Of a stretch of 64,000 nucleotides of DNA, positions 9,142 to 19,699 are shown piece by piece. This stretch comes from Mesorhizobium sp. SCN 65-20 (lineage in GTDB: Bacteria > Pseudomonadota > Alphaproteobacteria > Rhizobiales > Rhizobiaceae), in assembly GCA_001724355.1 (NCBI GenBank), contig MEEF01000007.1, positions 1 through 64,000 of the forward strand, given 5' to 3'. Both the position numbers and the translations under genes were made by a program. The stretch's first letter is position 1, and every line of letters starts with the position of its first letter. The notes under the pieces were generated by a model. That model did no database searches. It worked only from the letters and a program-made list of their open reading frames with translations, and was not told where the DNA came from.

Positions 9142-10743
9142 ATGAAACAATTGCAAGCATTTAGCGGAATGAGCCGACGCGACCTGCTTTCCTTGATTGG
9201 CATCGCTGCGGGCTCGGCAACCATGTATCAGGCAATGACCAGCCTCGGCCTGGCGGTTGAATCCGGTTATCGAGGGCCGGTGAAGCTGGAGGGCGATCCC
9301 AAGGGGGCAACCGTCCTGATCCTGGGGTCCGGCCTCGCTGGCATGACCGCCGCGCTGGAGTTGCGGGCCGTCGGCTACAAGGTCAAGATTCTGGAGTACA
9401 ACAGCCGTTCCGGCGGCCGTAACTGGACGCTGCGCGGCGGCGACACCTACACCGAACTCGGCGGCGCGACACAGAAATGCGAGTTCGACGAAGGGCTCTA
9501 CATCAACCCGGGTCCCTGGCGCATCCCCTACCACCACAATGGCCTCCTGGCCTATTGTCGCCGGCTCGGGGTGAAGCTCGAGCCGTTCCAGCAGCTCAAC
9601 CACAATGCCTTCCTGCATTCATCCAAGGCCTTCGGCGGCAAGCCGCAGCGCGTGCGCGACATCAAGATCGACTTCCAGGGGCATGTGTCGGAACTGCTGG
9701 CCAAGGCCGCGCACACGGGCAAGCTCGAAGGCGCGGTGACCAAGGAAGACCAGGAGATGCTGCTCGAGGCGCTGCGTTCCTGGGGCGCGCTCGACAAGAA
9801 CTATGCCTATGTGAAGAGCATCGCGACCTCGGAGTTCCGCGGCTTCGCCAAGGATCCGGGCGGCGGCCTGAGCGGGATTCCGACGCCAAGCGAACCGATT
9901 GCCCTGACGGACATCTTGAGTTCTGGCCTTTGGGGTAGCCTCGCCAACTTCGCGCTCTACGAGTTCCAGACGACCATGTTCCAGCCCGTGGGTGGTATCG
10001 ACATGATCGGCAAGGCCTTCACCAAGGAGGTCGGCGACCTCATCACCTATCACGCCAAGGTCACCAAGATTCACCAGGACGACAAGGGTGTCACGGTCAC
10101 GTACGAGGACCAGCAGAAACCCGGCACGATCGTCGAGGAGAAGGCCGACTGGTGCATATGCACCATTCCGCTCACCATCCTCAGCCAGATCGAGCTCAAC
10201 GTCAGCGCGCCCATGCAGGCCGCGATCGAGGCCGTGCCTTACGCCTCGTCGGTCAAGGTCGGCCTGCAGTTCAAGCGCCGCTTCTGGGAACAGGATGAGC
10301 TCATCTTCGGCGGCGTCAGCTACACCGACCTGCCGATCACCCAGATCTCGTACCCGAGCACCAGCTTCAATACCAACGGCAAGGGCGTGCTGCTCGGCGC
10401 CTACACCTGGAACGGCCCGCATTCCTACGAGTTCACCGCCATGCCGCCGGAGGAACGCGTCAAGCGCGCGGTCGAATACGGCACGATGATCCATCCGCAA
10501 TACAAGGACGAGTTTGAGAACGGCATCGCAATGGCCTGGCACCGCTCGCCCTTCACGCTGGGCTGCGCGGGCGACTGGACCGAGGAGGCACGCAAGGAGC
10601 ACTACGAGAACCTCTGCAAGATCGACGGGCGCATCGTGCTCGCCGGCGAGCATGCCTCCTACATTCCGGCGTGGATGGAGGGCGCGATCCTGTCGTCGCT
10701 CGATGCCATCACCCGGCTGCATCAACGTGTCGTCGCGGGATGA
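9142..10743 (+). CDS. Tat-exported flavin amine oxidase/dehydrogenase
   Basis: This is a 533-residue flavoprotein. A twin-arginine signal (SRRDLLSLIG, residues 11-20) precedes the FAD-binding motif GSGLAG (62-67), the ribose-binding Glu85 and the GGRN motif (91-94) typical of monoamine or L-amino acid oxidases. The C-terminal FAD motif GEHASYIPAWMEGAI is present. GGAGGAG lies upstream of the ATG at 9142. The next two genes encode a c-type cytochrome (51 bases after the stop) and an exported RidA, suggesting a periplasmic dehydrogenase that passes electrons to the cytochrome and yields an imine. The substrate cannot be read from the sequence; an amine or amino acid is expected. Confidence 0.8.
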   Translation: MKQLQAFSGMSRRDLLSLIGIAAGSATMYQAMTSLGLAVESGYRGPVKLEGDPKGATVLILGSGLAGMTAALELRAVGYKVKILEYNSRSGGRNWTLRGGDTYTELGGATQKCEFDEGLYINPGPWRIPYHHNGLLAYCRRLGVKLEPFQQLNHNAFLHSSKAFGGKPQRVRDIKIDFQGHVSELLAKAAHTGKLEGAVTKEDQEMLLEALRSWGALDKNYAYVKSIATSEFRGFAKDPGGGLSGIPTPSEPIALTDILSSGLWGSLANFALYEFQTTMFQPVGGIDMIGKAFTKEVGDLITYHAKVTKIHQDDKGVTVTYEDQQKPGTIVEEKADWCICTIPLTILSQIELNVSAPMQAAIEAVPYASSVKVGLQFKRRFWEQDELIFGGVSYTDLPITQISYPSTSFNTNGKGVLLGAYTWNGPHSYEFTAMPPEERVKRAVEYGTMIHPQYKDEFENGIAMAWHRSPFTLGCAGDWTEEARKEHYENLCKIDGRIVLAGEHASYIPAWMEGAILSSLDAITRLHQRVVAG

Positions 10744-10793
10744 CGGCCATGCCCCGCCATCCCTCACTCCCCGTTTTCGCAAGGCACGCCACA

Positions 10794-11207
10794 ATGACCC
10801 AGCAACTTGCACAGCCAATCGGCCTGTTCGCCGCGGCGGCGTTCGCTGCCGCCCTTTCCGCAACCGCAGCGCTCGCCGATTCGGCCGGTGCGACGTTCAG
10901 TGAGGGCGACAACTTCTCGGAAAAGACCGGACAGGAACTCTATTCCAACGTCTGCCAGGCGTGTCACATGGACAAGGGCCAGGGCGCCGTGGGCGCCGGC
11001 AAATACCCGGCTCTCGCCAAGAATGAAAACCTGGCGGCCGGCGGCTATCCGGTGACCGTCGTGTTGCATGGCCTGAAGGGCATGCCGCCGGTCGGACAGA
11101 TGATGAGCGACGATCAGGTCGCCGCGGTGGTCAACTACGTCCGGACCAACTTCGGCAACGACTACAAGGATGCCGTCACGGTCGAGGACGTGGCCGGCGC
11201 GCGCTGA
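10794..11207 (+). CDS. Periplasmic class I c-type cytochrome
   Basis: This is a 137-residue protein with a signal peptide (cleavage near residue 28) and a single haem site, C54-Q-A-C57-H58. A candidate axial Met lies in KGMPPVGQMM. It follows the Tat-exported amine oxidase in the same direction, so it is the likely electron acceptor, as in the known pairing of nicotine oxidoreductase with a c-type cytochrome in pseudomonads. ATG 10794 is chosen because it begins the signal peptide and has AAGG upstream; an ATG at 10740 overlaps the previous stop (ATGA) and would add an unusual 18-residue lead. Confidence 0.85.
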   Translation: MTQQLAQPIGLFAAAAFAAALSATAALADSAGATFSEGDNFSEKTGQELYSNVCQACHMDKGQGAVGAGKYPALAKNENLAAGGYPVTVVLHGLKGMPPVGQMMSDDQVAAVVNYVRTNFGNDYKDAVTVEDVAGAR

Positions 11208-11269
11208 CTGACGAAACGGCCAGCACGGCTGCCGGTCGGTTCATTTCCCAACACGCAGAGGAGACGGAA

Positions 11270-11770
11270 ATGCCCAAGATGCGGATTGCCGCCGCCACGC
11301 TCGCGGCCGGCCTGTTGTTCGCAAGCGGCGCGATGGCCCAGGACGTCGTGCGCCACAAGAACCCGAACTCGGATTTTCCCATAGCGCAGGCGGTCGAGGT
11401 GCCGGGCGGCAAGACCACAGTCTATGTCAGCGGCGCAGTGCCTTCCGTCGTCGACGAAAAGGCGGACAAGGGCAGCATCGCAGCCTATGGCAACACCAGG
11501 ACCCAGACCGAATCGGTGTTGAAGTCGATCGAAAAGACGCTCGACGGGCTCGGCCTCAAGATGGGCGACGTGGTCAAGATGCAGGTCTTCCTCGTCGGCG
11601 ATCCGGCAATGGGCGGCAAGATGGACTTCAGCGGCTTCATGGACGGCTACACGCAGTTCTTCGGCACAACGGAGCAGCCCAACCTGCCGGCGCGCTCGGT
11701 GATGCAGGTCGCGGGCCTCGTGGCCCCGGGCTGGCTCGTCGAGATCGAAGTCACCGCCGTCCGCCCCTGA
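11270..11770 (+). CDS. Exported RidA-family imine/enamine deaminase
   Basis: This is a 166-residue RidA/YjgF-family protein carrying a signal peptide (residues 1-23, ending AMA), which is unusual for a family that is normally cytosolic. The catalytic-type Arg is present (PARS, R142), as is the C-terminal VEIE. It lies 62 bases after the cytochrome gene, with GGAGACGG ahead of the start. In this context it would hydrolyse the imine made by the exported amine oxidase, keeping the whole reaction in the periplasm. That function is inferred from the family and its neighbours. Confidence 0.8.
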   Translation: MPKMRIAAATLAAGLLFASGAMAQDVVRHKNPNSDFPIAQAVEVPGGKTTVYVSGAVPSVVDEKADKGSIAAYGNTRTQTESVLKSIEKTLDGLGLKMGDVVKMQVFLVGDPAMGGKMDFSGFMDGYTQFFGTTEQPNLPARSVMQVAGLVAPGWLVEIEVTAVRP

Positions 11771-11881
11771 TCCCACAGCCCGGTGCTGCCCACTCATCCG
11801 GGCAGCCCGGCCCGCTCGACACGCCGTTCCAGATGCGCAAGACTGACGGAGACCAAGGCAAATCGGGTTGATGTCGACCGC

Positions 11882-13162
11882 ATGTACGACAGGCTTTTCA
11901 AGACCATAGACGATCGCCGTGACGAACTGGCTGAACTCACGGCGGAATTGATCCGCTTCCCGACCATCAACCCGCCCGGCGACGCCTACGGCCCCTGCGC
12001 CGAGTACATCGGCAAGCGCCTGGGCAAGCGCGGCTTCGGCGTTGAATTCGTCCGGGCCGAGGGCACGCCCGGCGACACCGACCGGTATCCGCGCATCAAT
12101 GTCATTGCCCGCTTCGACGGCAGGTCGATGGGCAAGACCGTTCATTTCAACTCACACATCGACGTGGTCGAAGCTGGCGAGGGCTGGACGGTAGACCCGT
12201 TCGCCGGCGTCATCAGCGACGGGCGCGTCTGGGGCCGCGGCGCCTGCGACATGAAAGGCGGGCTCGCTGCTTCCATCATCGCTGCCGAAGCCTTCATGGA
12301 TATCAATCCTGACTTCCCCGGCGCCATCGAGATTTCAGGCACGGTCGACGAGGAATCCGGCGGTTTCGGAGGCGTCGCCTACCTCGCCGGGAAGGGGTAT
12401 TTCTCCAGGCCGAAGGTCGACCATGTGATCATCCCGGAGCCGCTCAACAAGGACCGCATCTGCCTCGGCCACCGGGGCGTCTGGTGGGCCGAGATCGAGA
12501 CAAAGGGCGAGATCGCACATGGCTCGATGCCGTTCCTGGGTGATTGCGCGGTGCGCCACATGGGCGCGGTGATCGAGGCCTTCGAACGCGACCTCTTCCC
12601 CGCCCTCGACCGCAAGACGACGCGCATGCCAGTGGTGCCGGAAGGCGCCCGGCGCTCGACCATGAACATCAACTCGATCCATGGCGGCCAGACCGACGAC
12701 TTCCGACCCGGCCTGCCCTCGCCCAACGTACCCGACTCCTGCCGGCTGACCATCGACCGCCGTTTTCTGCTGGAGGAGAACATCGCCGAGGTGAAGGGCG
12801 AAGTAACCAGCATCCTCGACCGGCTGAAGCGCGAGCGGAAAAAGTTCGACTACGAGATCCGCGACATCATGGAAGTCCAGCCGCTCATGACCGAGCGCGA
12901 CGCGCCAGTCGCCTCCGCCATAGCCGAGGGCATCCGCGCCATATTCGACAAGGAGCCCGAATATGTGATCTCGCCCGGAACCTACGACCAGAAGCACGTC
13001 GCGCGCATCGGCCATCTCTACGATTGCATCGCCTACGGCCCCGGTATCCTCGACCTCGCTCACAGGCCCGACGAGTGGGTGGGCATCGACGACATGGTGC
13101 AATCGGCAAAGGTGATGGCCGTCGGCCTCGATATATTGCTGCGCGGCAGGTTGAGCGGCTGA
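11882..13162 (+). CDS. M20-family metallopeptidase (ArgE/DapE-like deacylase)
   Basis: This is a 426-residue metal-dependent amidohydrolase of the acetylornithine deacetylase/succinyl-diaminopimelate desuccinylase group. Metal and catalytic motifs are NSHIDVV, GRGACDMKGG and DEESGG. It has no signal peptide. It stands ahead of a peptide-type ABC transporter in the same direction (134-base gap), so it may hydrolyse the imported acyl-amino acid or dipeptide. ATG 11882 is chosen because the conserved fold begins there; the upstream extension to 11783 is not family-like. No strong ribosome site is visible. Confidence 0.75.
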   Translation: MYDRLFKTIDDRRDELAELTAELIRFPTINPPGDAYGPCAEYIGKRLGKRGFGVEFVRAEGTPGDTDRYPRINVIARFDGRSMGKTVHFNSHIDVVEAGEGWTVDPFAGVISDGRVWGRGACDMKGGLAASIIAAEAFMDINPDFPGAIEISGTVDEESGGFGGVAYLAGKGYFSRPKVDHVIIPEPLNKDRICLGHRGVWWAEIETKGEIAHGSMPFLGDCAVRHMGAVIEAFERDLFPALDRKTTRMPVVPEGARRSTMNINSIHGGQTDDFRPGLPSPNVPDSCRLTIDRRFLLEENIAEVKGEVTSILDRLKRERKKFDYEIRDIMEVQPLMTERDAPVASAIAEGIRAIFDKEPEYVISPGTYDQKHVARIGHLYDCIAYGPGILDLAHRPDEWVGIDDMVQSAKVMAVGLDILLRGRLSG

Positions 13163-13296
13163 ACAGCCAAGCATTACAGGACGATGGCGCCGGAAATCCA
13201 TTTCCGCCAGGTCGTCGCGATTGTAACAAACTTGATTTACTCGGCCGGAGATTCGCGCTTCTATCCGGCCACAAAGTCGAAGCGGGGGAAACCAGT

Positions 13297-14778
13297 ATGA
13301 AGCAGTGGAAGACTATTCTCGCGGCCGCAGCGATTGCACTTGCATCGAGCACCGCCGCAATGGCGGCCCGCACCGACCTGGTGCTCGGCATGCCGCTGGA
13401 GCCCCCGCATCTCGATCCGACCGCAGGTGCTGCCGCCGCGATCGACGAAGTGCTCTACGCGAATGTCTTCGAAGGCCTCACCCGCATCGGCCAACGCGGC
13501 GAGGTTCTGCCGGACCTTGCCGAAAGCTGGACCATCTCTGACGACGGCAAGACCTACACCTTCAAGCTGCGCTCGGGCGTGAAGTTCCACGACGGAACCG
13601 ACTTCAACGCCGATGACGTGAAGTTCTCGCTCGACCGCGCGCGTGGGGAAAACTCGGTCAATGCCCAGAAGGGCCTGTTTGCTCCGATCGATACGGTCGA
13701 GGTCGTCGATCCGTCCACAGTCAAGGTCACGCTGAAGAACCCGCTGGGCTCCTTCCTCTACAATCTCGGCTGGGGCGATGCCGTGATCGTGGCGCCTGAG
13801 AGCGCCGAGACCAACAAGGAAAAGCCGATCGGCACCGGCCCCTTCAAGTTCCAGAACTGGGCCAAGGGCTCGGCGATCACGCTGGTCAAGGCGGATAGCT
13901 ACTGGGGCGATCCGATCGCGCTGGACAGGGCCGAGTTCCGCATCATCCCCGACGCCGCGGCAGCCGTACCCGCGCTGCTGTCGGGCGACGTCCAGGCGCT
14001 GCCCAACTTCCAGCTCGGCGATGCCTTGGCCCAGGTTCGCGCCGATCCGCGCTTCAAGGTGGTGATCGGCACCACCGAGGGCGAGACGGTGCTGGCCACC
14101 AACAACAAGAAGCCGCCGTTCGACAAGCTCAAGGTGCGGCAGGCGATTGCCCACGCCATCGACCGCAAGGCCCTCATCGATGGCGCCACCGGTGGGCTCG
14201 GCACGCCGATCGGTTCGCACTTCGCCCCGCACAACCCGGCCTATGTGGATCTTACCGGCACCTATCCGCATGATATTGCCAAGGCCAAGGAGTTGCTCAA
14301 GGAGGCGGGTTATCCCGATGGCTTCAAGGCAACGCTGAAGCTGCCGCCGGTGGGCTACGCCCGCCAGGGCGGCGAGATCGTCGCCTCGCAGTTGCGCGAG
14401 ATCGGCATCGATTTGCAGATCATCCCGGTCGAATGGGCCGACTGGCTGAAGCAGGTGTTCACCGACAAGGACTACGACCTGTCGATCGTGTCGCACACCG
14501 AACCCAACGACATCGATATCTATGCCCGCAAGGACTACTACTTCAATTACGACAACCCCGCCTTCAACAAGGTCATCGACGAGCTCAACCTGACCTCAGA
14601 CGAGGCCAAGCGCACCGAGCTCTACAAGCAGGCGCAGAAGATTCTCGCCGACGATGCCGTGAACGGCTTCCTGTTCGAACTGCCCAAGGTCGGCATCTGG
14701 GACGCCAAGGTCGAGGGCCTGTGGGAGAATTCGCCCATCCAGGCCAACGACCTGACCAAGGTGAAGTGGGCCGACTGA
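13297..14778 (+). CDS. Periplasmic solute-binding protein (family 5, peptide type)
   Basis: This is a 493-residue substrate-binding protein of the DppA/OppA family. A signal peptide ends at AMA-A near residue 23, and the mature protein shows the family pattern (PPHLDPTAG near the start, ESWTISDDGKTYTF, GTGPFKF). It should deliver dipeptides or related solutes to the permease pair that follows. GGGGGAA precedes the ATG. A terminator-like hairpin separates it from the permease genes, so it is likely expressed above them. Confidence 0.9.
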   Translation: MKQWKTILAAAAIALASSTAAMAARTDLVLGMPLEPPHLDPTAGAAAAIDEVLYANVFEGLTRIGQRGEVLPDLAESWTISDDGKTYTFKLRSGVKFHDGTDFNADDVKFSLDRARGENSVNAQKGLFAPIDTVEVVDPSTVKVTLKNPLGSFLYNLGWGDAVIVAPESAETNKEKPIGTGPFKFQNWAKGSAITLVKADSYWGDPIALDRAEFRIIPDAAAAVPALLSGDVQALPNFQLGDALAQVRADPRFKVVIGTTEGETVLATNNKKPPFDKLKVRQAIAHAIDRKALIDGATGGLGTPIGSHFAPHNPAYVDLTGTYPHDIAKAKELLKEAGYPDGFKATLKLPPVGYARQGGEIVASQLREIGIDLQIIPVEWADWLKQVFTDKDYDLSIVSHTEPNDIDIYARKDYYFNYDNPAFNKVIDELNLTSDEAKRTELYKQAQKILADDAVNGFLFELPKVGIWDAKVEGLWENSPIQANDLTKVKWAD

Positions 14779-14798
14779 CAAGAACCCTGTGAAAGACG

Positions 14799-14838
14799 CC
14801 GCTCCGCAACCTCCACGAGCTTTCGGAGCGGTGTTTTC
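14799..14838 (+). terminator. Attenuator-like hairpin between binding protein and permease
   Basis: CCGCTCCG (14799-14806) pairs with CGGAGCGG (14824-14831), followed by TGTTTTCT. Such partial terminators are common after ABC binding-protein genes and would lower expression of the downstream permease and ATPase. Confidence 0.55.
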
Positions 14839-14855
14839 TCGGGCAGTTTGAGCCG

Positions 14856-15799
<944 letters not shown>

Positions 15800-15803
<4 letters not shown>

Positions 15804-16669
15804 GCGACGCCGCCCAGCACAAGCCGGAAACCCTCAACGACGTCGTCTGGCGCGCACTCGCCAATCGCTCCTTCGTCATCGGCCTGCTCATCACGCTTGC
15901 GGTCGCGGCCATGGCGCTGGTTTCGTTCTTCTGGACGCCCTTCGACGTCACCAGGCTCGTCGTCGCCGACCGCATGCAGCCGCCCTCCTCGACGCACTGG
16001 TTCGGCACCGACCATTTCGGCCGCGACGTGCTGTCCATGATCATGCTCGGCTCGCGCAACTCGATCGCAGTGGCACTCGTCGCCGTCGGCATCGGCATGG
16101 GCATAGGCGTGCCCCTGGGCTGCTGGGCGGCGGCCCGCGGCGGCTGGATCGACGAGGCGCTGATGCGCCTGAACGACCTCGTGTTTGCCTTCCCGGCGCT
16201 GCTGTCCGCGGTCATGATCACCGCCGTCTTCGGCCCCGGCGCCATCAATGCCATCATCGCCATCGGCATCTTCAACATACCGGTGTTCGCGCGCGTCGCC
16301 CGCGCCGGCGCGCTCGCCATCTGGCCGCGCGAATACATCCTCGCCGCCCGCGCCGCCGGCAAGGGCCCGGCGCGCATCACCGTCGAGCACATCCTGCCCA
16401 ACATCGCCAACCTGCTGCTCGTCCAGGGCACCATCCAGTTCGCGCTCGGCATTCTGGCGGAGGCTGGCCTGTCCTATGTCGGGCTCGGTGCCCAGCCGCC
16501 GATGCCGAGCTGGGGCCGGATGCTGTTCGACGCCCAGACCGTTATGGTGGTGGCACCCTGGCTCGCTCTGTTCCCCGGCTGCGCCATCCTGCTCACCGTG
16601 CTCGGGCTCAATCTTCTCGGCGACGGCATCTCCGACATCTTCGACCCGCGCGCGAGGCGCCGTCCATGA
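15800..16669 (+). CDS. Peptide ABC transporter permease, DppC type
   Basis: This is a 289-residue DppC-family permease with the usual periplasmic motif HWFGTDHFGRDVLS and the coupling segment EYILAARAAGKGPARI. About six membrane helices are visible. Its start overlaps the dppB-type stop (ATGA at 15800), and its stop overlaps the ATPase start at 16666, so the whole transporter is one tightly coupled operon. Confidence 0.88.
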
Positions 16670-18291
16670 GCCTGCTTTCAATCGAGAAGCTGTCGCTCAA
16701 GATCGGCAACCTGTCGGTCCTGAAGGACGTCGATTTGTCGATTGCGCCAGGCGAAGTCATGGGACTGGTTGGCGAATCCGGTTCGGGCAAGTCGATGACT
16801 GCCCTGGCAATCATGCAGCTCACCCCTACCTCGGCGCGGATCAAGGGGCGCATCGCCTTCAACGGCATCGACATCCTCGGCGCAACCGAACAGCAGATGT
16901 GCGCGCTGCGCGGCGACGACATCGGCATGGTCTTCCAGGAGCCGATGACTGCGCTGAACCCGGTGAAGACGATCGGCGAGCAGGTCGCCGAGGGCATAAG
17001 GTGGCACACGCGTGCCAGCCGGGCCGAGGCCGAGGACCGTGCGCGGAAGATCCTCGACCGGGTCGGTTTGCCCGACCAGAAGTTTCCGCTCACGCGCTAC
17101 CCGCACGAACTCTCGGGCGGCCAGCGACAGCGCGTCGCCATCGCCATCGCCTGCGCGCTCAAGCCGAAGCTGCTGATCGCAGACGAACCGACCACGGCGC
17201 TCGACGTCGTTCTGCAGGCGCAGATCCTCGACCTGCTGAGGGAACTGGTCGCCGAGAACAGGATGAGCCTGCTTTTCATCTCGCACGACCTCGCCGTGGT
17301 CACCGAGATGGCGGACAGGATCACGATCCTACGGCAGGGCTCCGTCACCGAGACCGGCGAAACCGCCCGCACGCTGTCGGACGCGAACCACCCCTATACG
17401 CGCCAGCTCGCCCTCGCCTCTATGCACGTTCCCGCCCGCGCAGCGCCGCACATCGACGCCAGCGGTCCGGACCTTTTGCTCGACGTCGCCAACGTCACGC
17501 GCGACTATCCCGGCCGGCGCAAATCCTTGTTCTCCAAGCCCGAGACCGTCCGGGCCGTGGACGACGTGTCGCTCACAATGCGGCCTGGAGCCTCGGTGGC
17601 ACTCGTCGGCCGCTCCGGCTGCGGCAAGTCCACCCTCGCCCGCATGATACTCGCGCTCGACAAGCCGACGTCGGGCACCATCAAGTTCCGTGGCCTCGAC
17701 ATCACCCGTGCCACCGACGACGAGTTGAGACGCCCGCGCCGCAACATGCAGGTAGTGTTCCAGGACCCCTACGGCTCCTTCGATCCGCGCCACACGGTCG
17801 AGCGCCTGATCGCCGAGCCGCTCCACCTGCTCGATCGCAAGCCCGACCGCAAGGAGCGGCGCGACATGGTGGTTCGCGCCCTGCACGAAGTCGGCCTCAA
17901 CCGTTCCGATCTCGACAAATATCCGCACGAATTTTCAGGCGGCCAGCGCCAGCGCCTTTCGATCGCTCGCGCCATCATCACCCGGCCCAAGCTGGTGGTT
18001 GCCGACGAGCCGGTTTCCGCACTCGACGTCTCCATCCGGGCCCAGATCCTCGACCTGTTCGCGGCGCTGAACCACCGGCTCGGCATCGCCTACCTCTTCA
18101 TCACCCACGACCTGACGGTCGCGCGCGCCATCACCGACGACGTGCTGGTCATGCATGAGGGGCGGATCGTCGAGCGCGGCAAGACGACAGAGGTGCTCGC
18201 AAACCCGTCGACCAAGGCGACGCAGGCGCTTGTGTCGGCGGCCCCCGACCTGCACCGGGCGATCGCCCGAAAGCTTCAGGAACAGGGGTAA
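16666..18291 (+). CDS. Fused two-domain ABC ATPase (DppD-DppF type)
   Basis: This is a 541-residue protein with two complete ATPase domains. The first (about 1-260) has Walker A GESGSGKSMT and signature LSGGQRQRV; the second (about 275-541) has GRSGCGKSTL and FSGGQRQRL. Each contains a Walker B aspartate ahead of DEP (IADEPTTALD, VADEPVSALD). It powers the adjacent permeases. A fused ATPase is common in rhizobial Opp/Dpp-type transporters. It overlaps the upstream gene by four bases. Confidence 0.9.
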   Translation: MSLLSIEKLSLKIGNLSVLKDVDLSIAPGEVMGLVGESGSGKSMTALAIMQLTPTSARIKGRIAFNGIDILGATEQQMCALRGDDIGMVFQEPMTALNPVKTIGEQVAEGIRWHTRASRAEAEDRARKILDRVGLPDQKFPLTRYPHELSGGQRQRVAIAIACALKPKLLIADEPTTALDVVLQAQILDLLRELVAENRMSLLFISHDLAVVTEMADRITILRQGSVTETGETARTLSDANHPYTRQLALASMHVPARAAPHIDASGPDLLLDVANVTRDYPGRRKSLFSKPETVRAVDDVSLTMRPGASVALVGRSGCGKSTLARMILALDKPTSGTIKFRGLDITRATDDELRRPRRNMQVVFQDPYGSFDPRHTVERLIAEPLHLLDRKPDRKERRDMVVRALHEVGLNRSDLDKYPHEFSGGQRQRLSIARAIITRPKLVVADEPVSALDVSIRAQILDLFAALNHRLGIAYLFITHDLTVARAITDDVLVMHEGRIVERGKTTEVLANPSTKATQALVSAAPDLHRAIARKLQEQG

Positions 18292-18300
18292 GCCCGCGCT

Positions 18301-18732
18301 CTACTTCGCAGGCTTGACGACTTCCACCGGACTTACACCGAGCAGGTCGAGCGTGCGGCGCAGCAGCTTCACTTCGTTCTCGGCGAGATGGGCATCGGCC
18401 TTGGCGATGTCGGCCATGTGCCGCGCCAGCAGCCTGCGACGCTCGACGTCGAGGTCCTGGAACAGCGCGATCGCCTGCGATCCATTGGTCTCGTAGCCGA
18501 AGTCGTTGAGATACTCGACCACCGCGTCGATGCTGTCGTCGCCTATGCCGAACGCCTCGGCGCAGATCCGGCGGAACGCCGCCATCTCGCTGTCGCTGGC
18601 CACGCCGTCGGCGAGGATCATGCGGAACAGGAGCAGCAGTTCGGCCGTCAGCACCGGGTCATCGGCGACCTTGCGCACGCCTGGGTCGCCCTCGAAGAGC
18701 GAACGAATCTGGGCGAGCAATCCTGTCGACAT
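18301..18732 (-). CDS. TerB-family protein
   Basis: This is a 143-residue helical protein with the TerB pattern: acidic helices and the repeated FRMILADGVASDSEMAAF and ADIAKADAHLAENEV motifs. TerB-like proteins are linked to tellurite resistance and membrane or stress functions, but chromosomal single copies such as this have no settled role. AAGGGA lies 6 bases ahead of the ATG at 18732. It converges on the ABC transporter operon with a gap of only 9 bases, and no terminator is evident between them. Confidence 0.75.
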   Translation of the reverse strand: MSTGLLAQIRSLFEGDPGVRKVADDPVLTAELLLLFRMILADGVASDSEMAAFRRICAEAFGIGDDSIDAVVEYLNDFGYETNGSQAIALFQDLDVERRRLLARHMADIAKADAHLAENEVKLLRRTLDLLGVSPVEVVKPAK

Positions 18733-18887
18733 GCGAATCCCTTCCGTCGAGGCATCTTCCTTGCCCGATATAGAGCAAAGCCAGGCGAAATACACTTGGC
18801 CCAACGTCTGATCCGCTGCCGCTATTGCTTCCGCGGCCCCTCTGTGGTGGAAGGCGGCTTATCCCTCCAGGCCGACTTGCCCCAAAT

Positions 18888-19673
18888 ATGTTCGATATCG
18901 CCACAGAAACACTCCTGTTCCTGACCGCTGCCGCGTTCATTGCAGGCTTCATCGATTCCATCGCCGGCGGCGGCGGGCTCATCACCATTCCGGCGCTGCT
19001 GCTTTCGGGCATGCCGCCCGTCGAGGCCCTCGGCACCAACAAGCTGCAGTCGCTGTTCGGCTCCGGATCGGCGACCATCAGCTACGCCGCCAAGGGCCAC
19101 GTCGACATCCGCAAGCAACTGCCGGCGGCAGCCATGTCCTGCGCGGGCTCGGTGCTTGGCGCCTTGCTGGCAACGGTATTGCCGGGCGACATCCTGCGCA
19201 TCTTCATGCCGATCCTTCTGGTCGCGATCGCGCTCTACTTCGCGCTCAAGCCCAACATGGACGACGTCGACCGCACCCAGCGCATGACGCCGTTCCTGTT
19301 CGGCGTGACCGTCGTTCCGGCGATCGGCTTCTACGACGGCGTATTCGGTCCCGGCACCGGGTCCTTCTTCATGCTGGCCTTTGTCGCGCTCGCCGGCTAC
19401 GGCGTGCTGAAAGCTACCGCCCACACCAAGCTGCTGAATTTCGCGTCCAACATCGGCGCATTCGGCGCGTTTGCGCTCGTCGGCGTGATTGCCTGGAAGG
19501 TCGGCATCGTGATGGGCATCGCGCAGTTCCTCGGCGCGAGGCTTGGCGCCTACATGGCGATGCGCAGCGGCGCCAAGCTCATCAAGCCGCTGCTGATTGG
19601 CACATGCGTGGCGCTCGCAGTCCGCCTGCTCGTCGACCCGGCGAACCCGTTCCGCATCATGATGGGCATCTGA
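18888..19673 (+). CDS. TauE/SafE (TSUP) family anion transporter
   Basis: This is a 261-residue membrane protein with about eight helices and the conserved glycine-rich N-terminal motif IDSIAGGGGLITIPALLLSG. TSUP proteins export sulfite, sulfoacetate or other anions. The presence of a SoeABC-like sulfite oxidoreductase 10 kb away is suggestive but not adjacent. ATG 18888 starts the first helix; no good ribosome site is visible. It converges on cobQ. Confidence 0.8.
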   Translation: MFDIATETLLFLTAAAFIAGFIDSIAGGGGLITIPALLLSGMPPVEALGTNKLQSLFGSGSATISYAAKGHVDIRKQLPAAAMSCAGSVLGALLATVLPGDILRIFMPILLVAIALYFALKPNMDDVDRTQRMTPFLFGVTVVPAIGFYDGVFGPGTGSFFMLAFVALAGYGVLKATAHTKLLNFASNIGAFGAFALVGVIAWKVGIVMGIAQFLGARLGAYMAMRSGAKLIKPLLIGTCVALAVRLLVDPANPFRIMMGI

Positions 19674-19699
19674 CGCGGCGGAAACCGCCCCGGCAGCGG

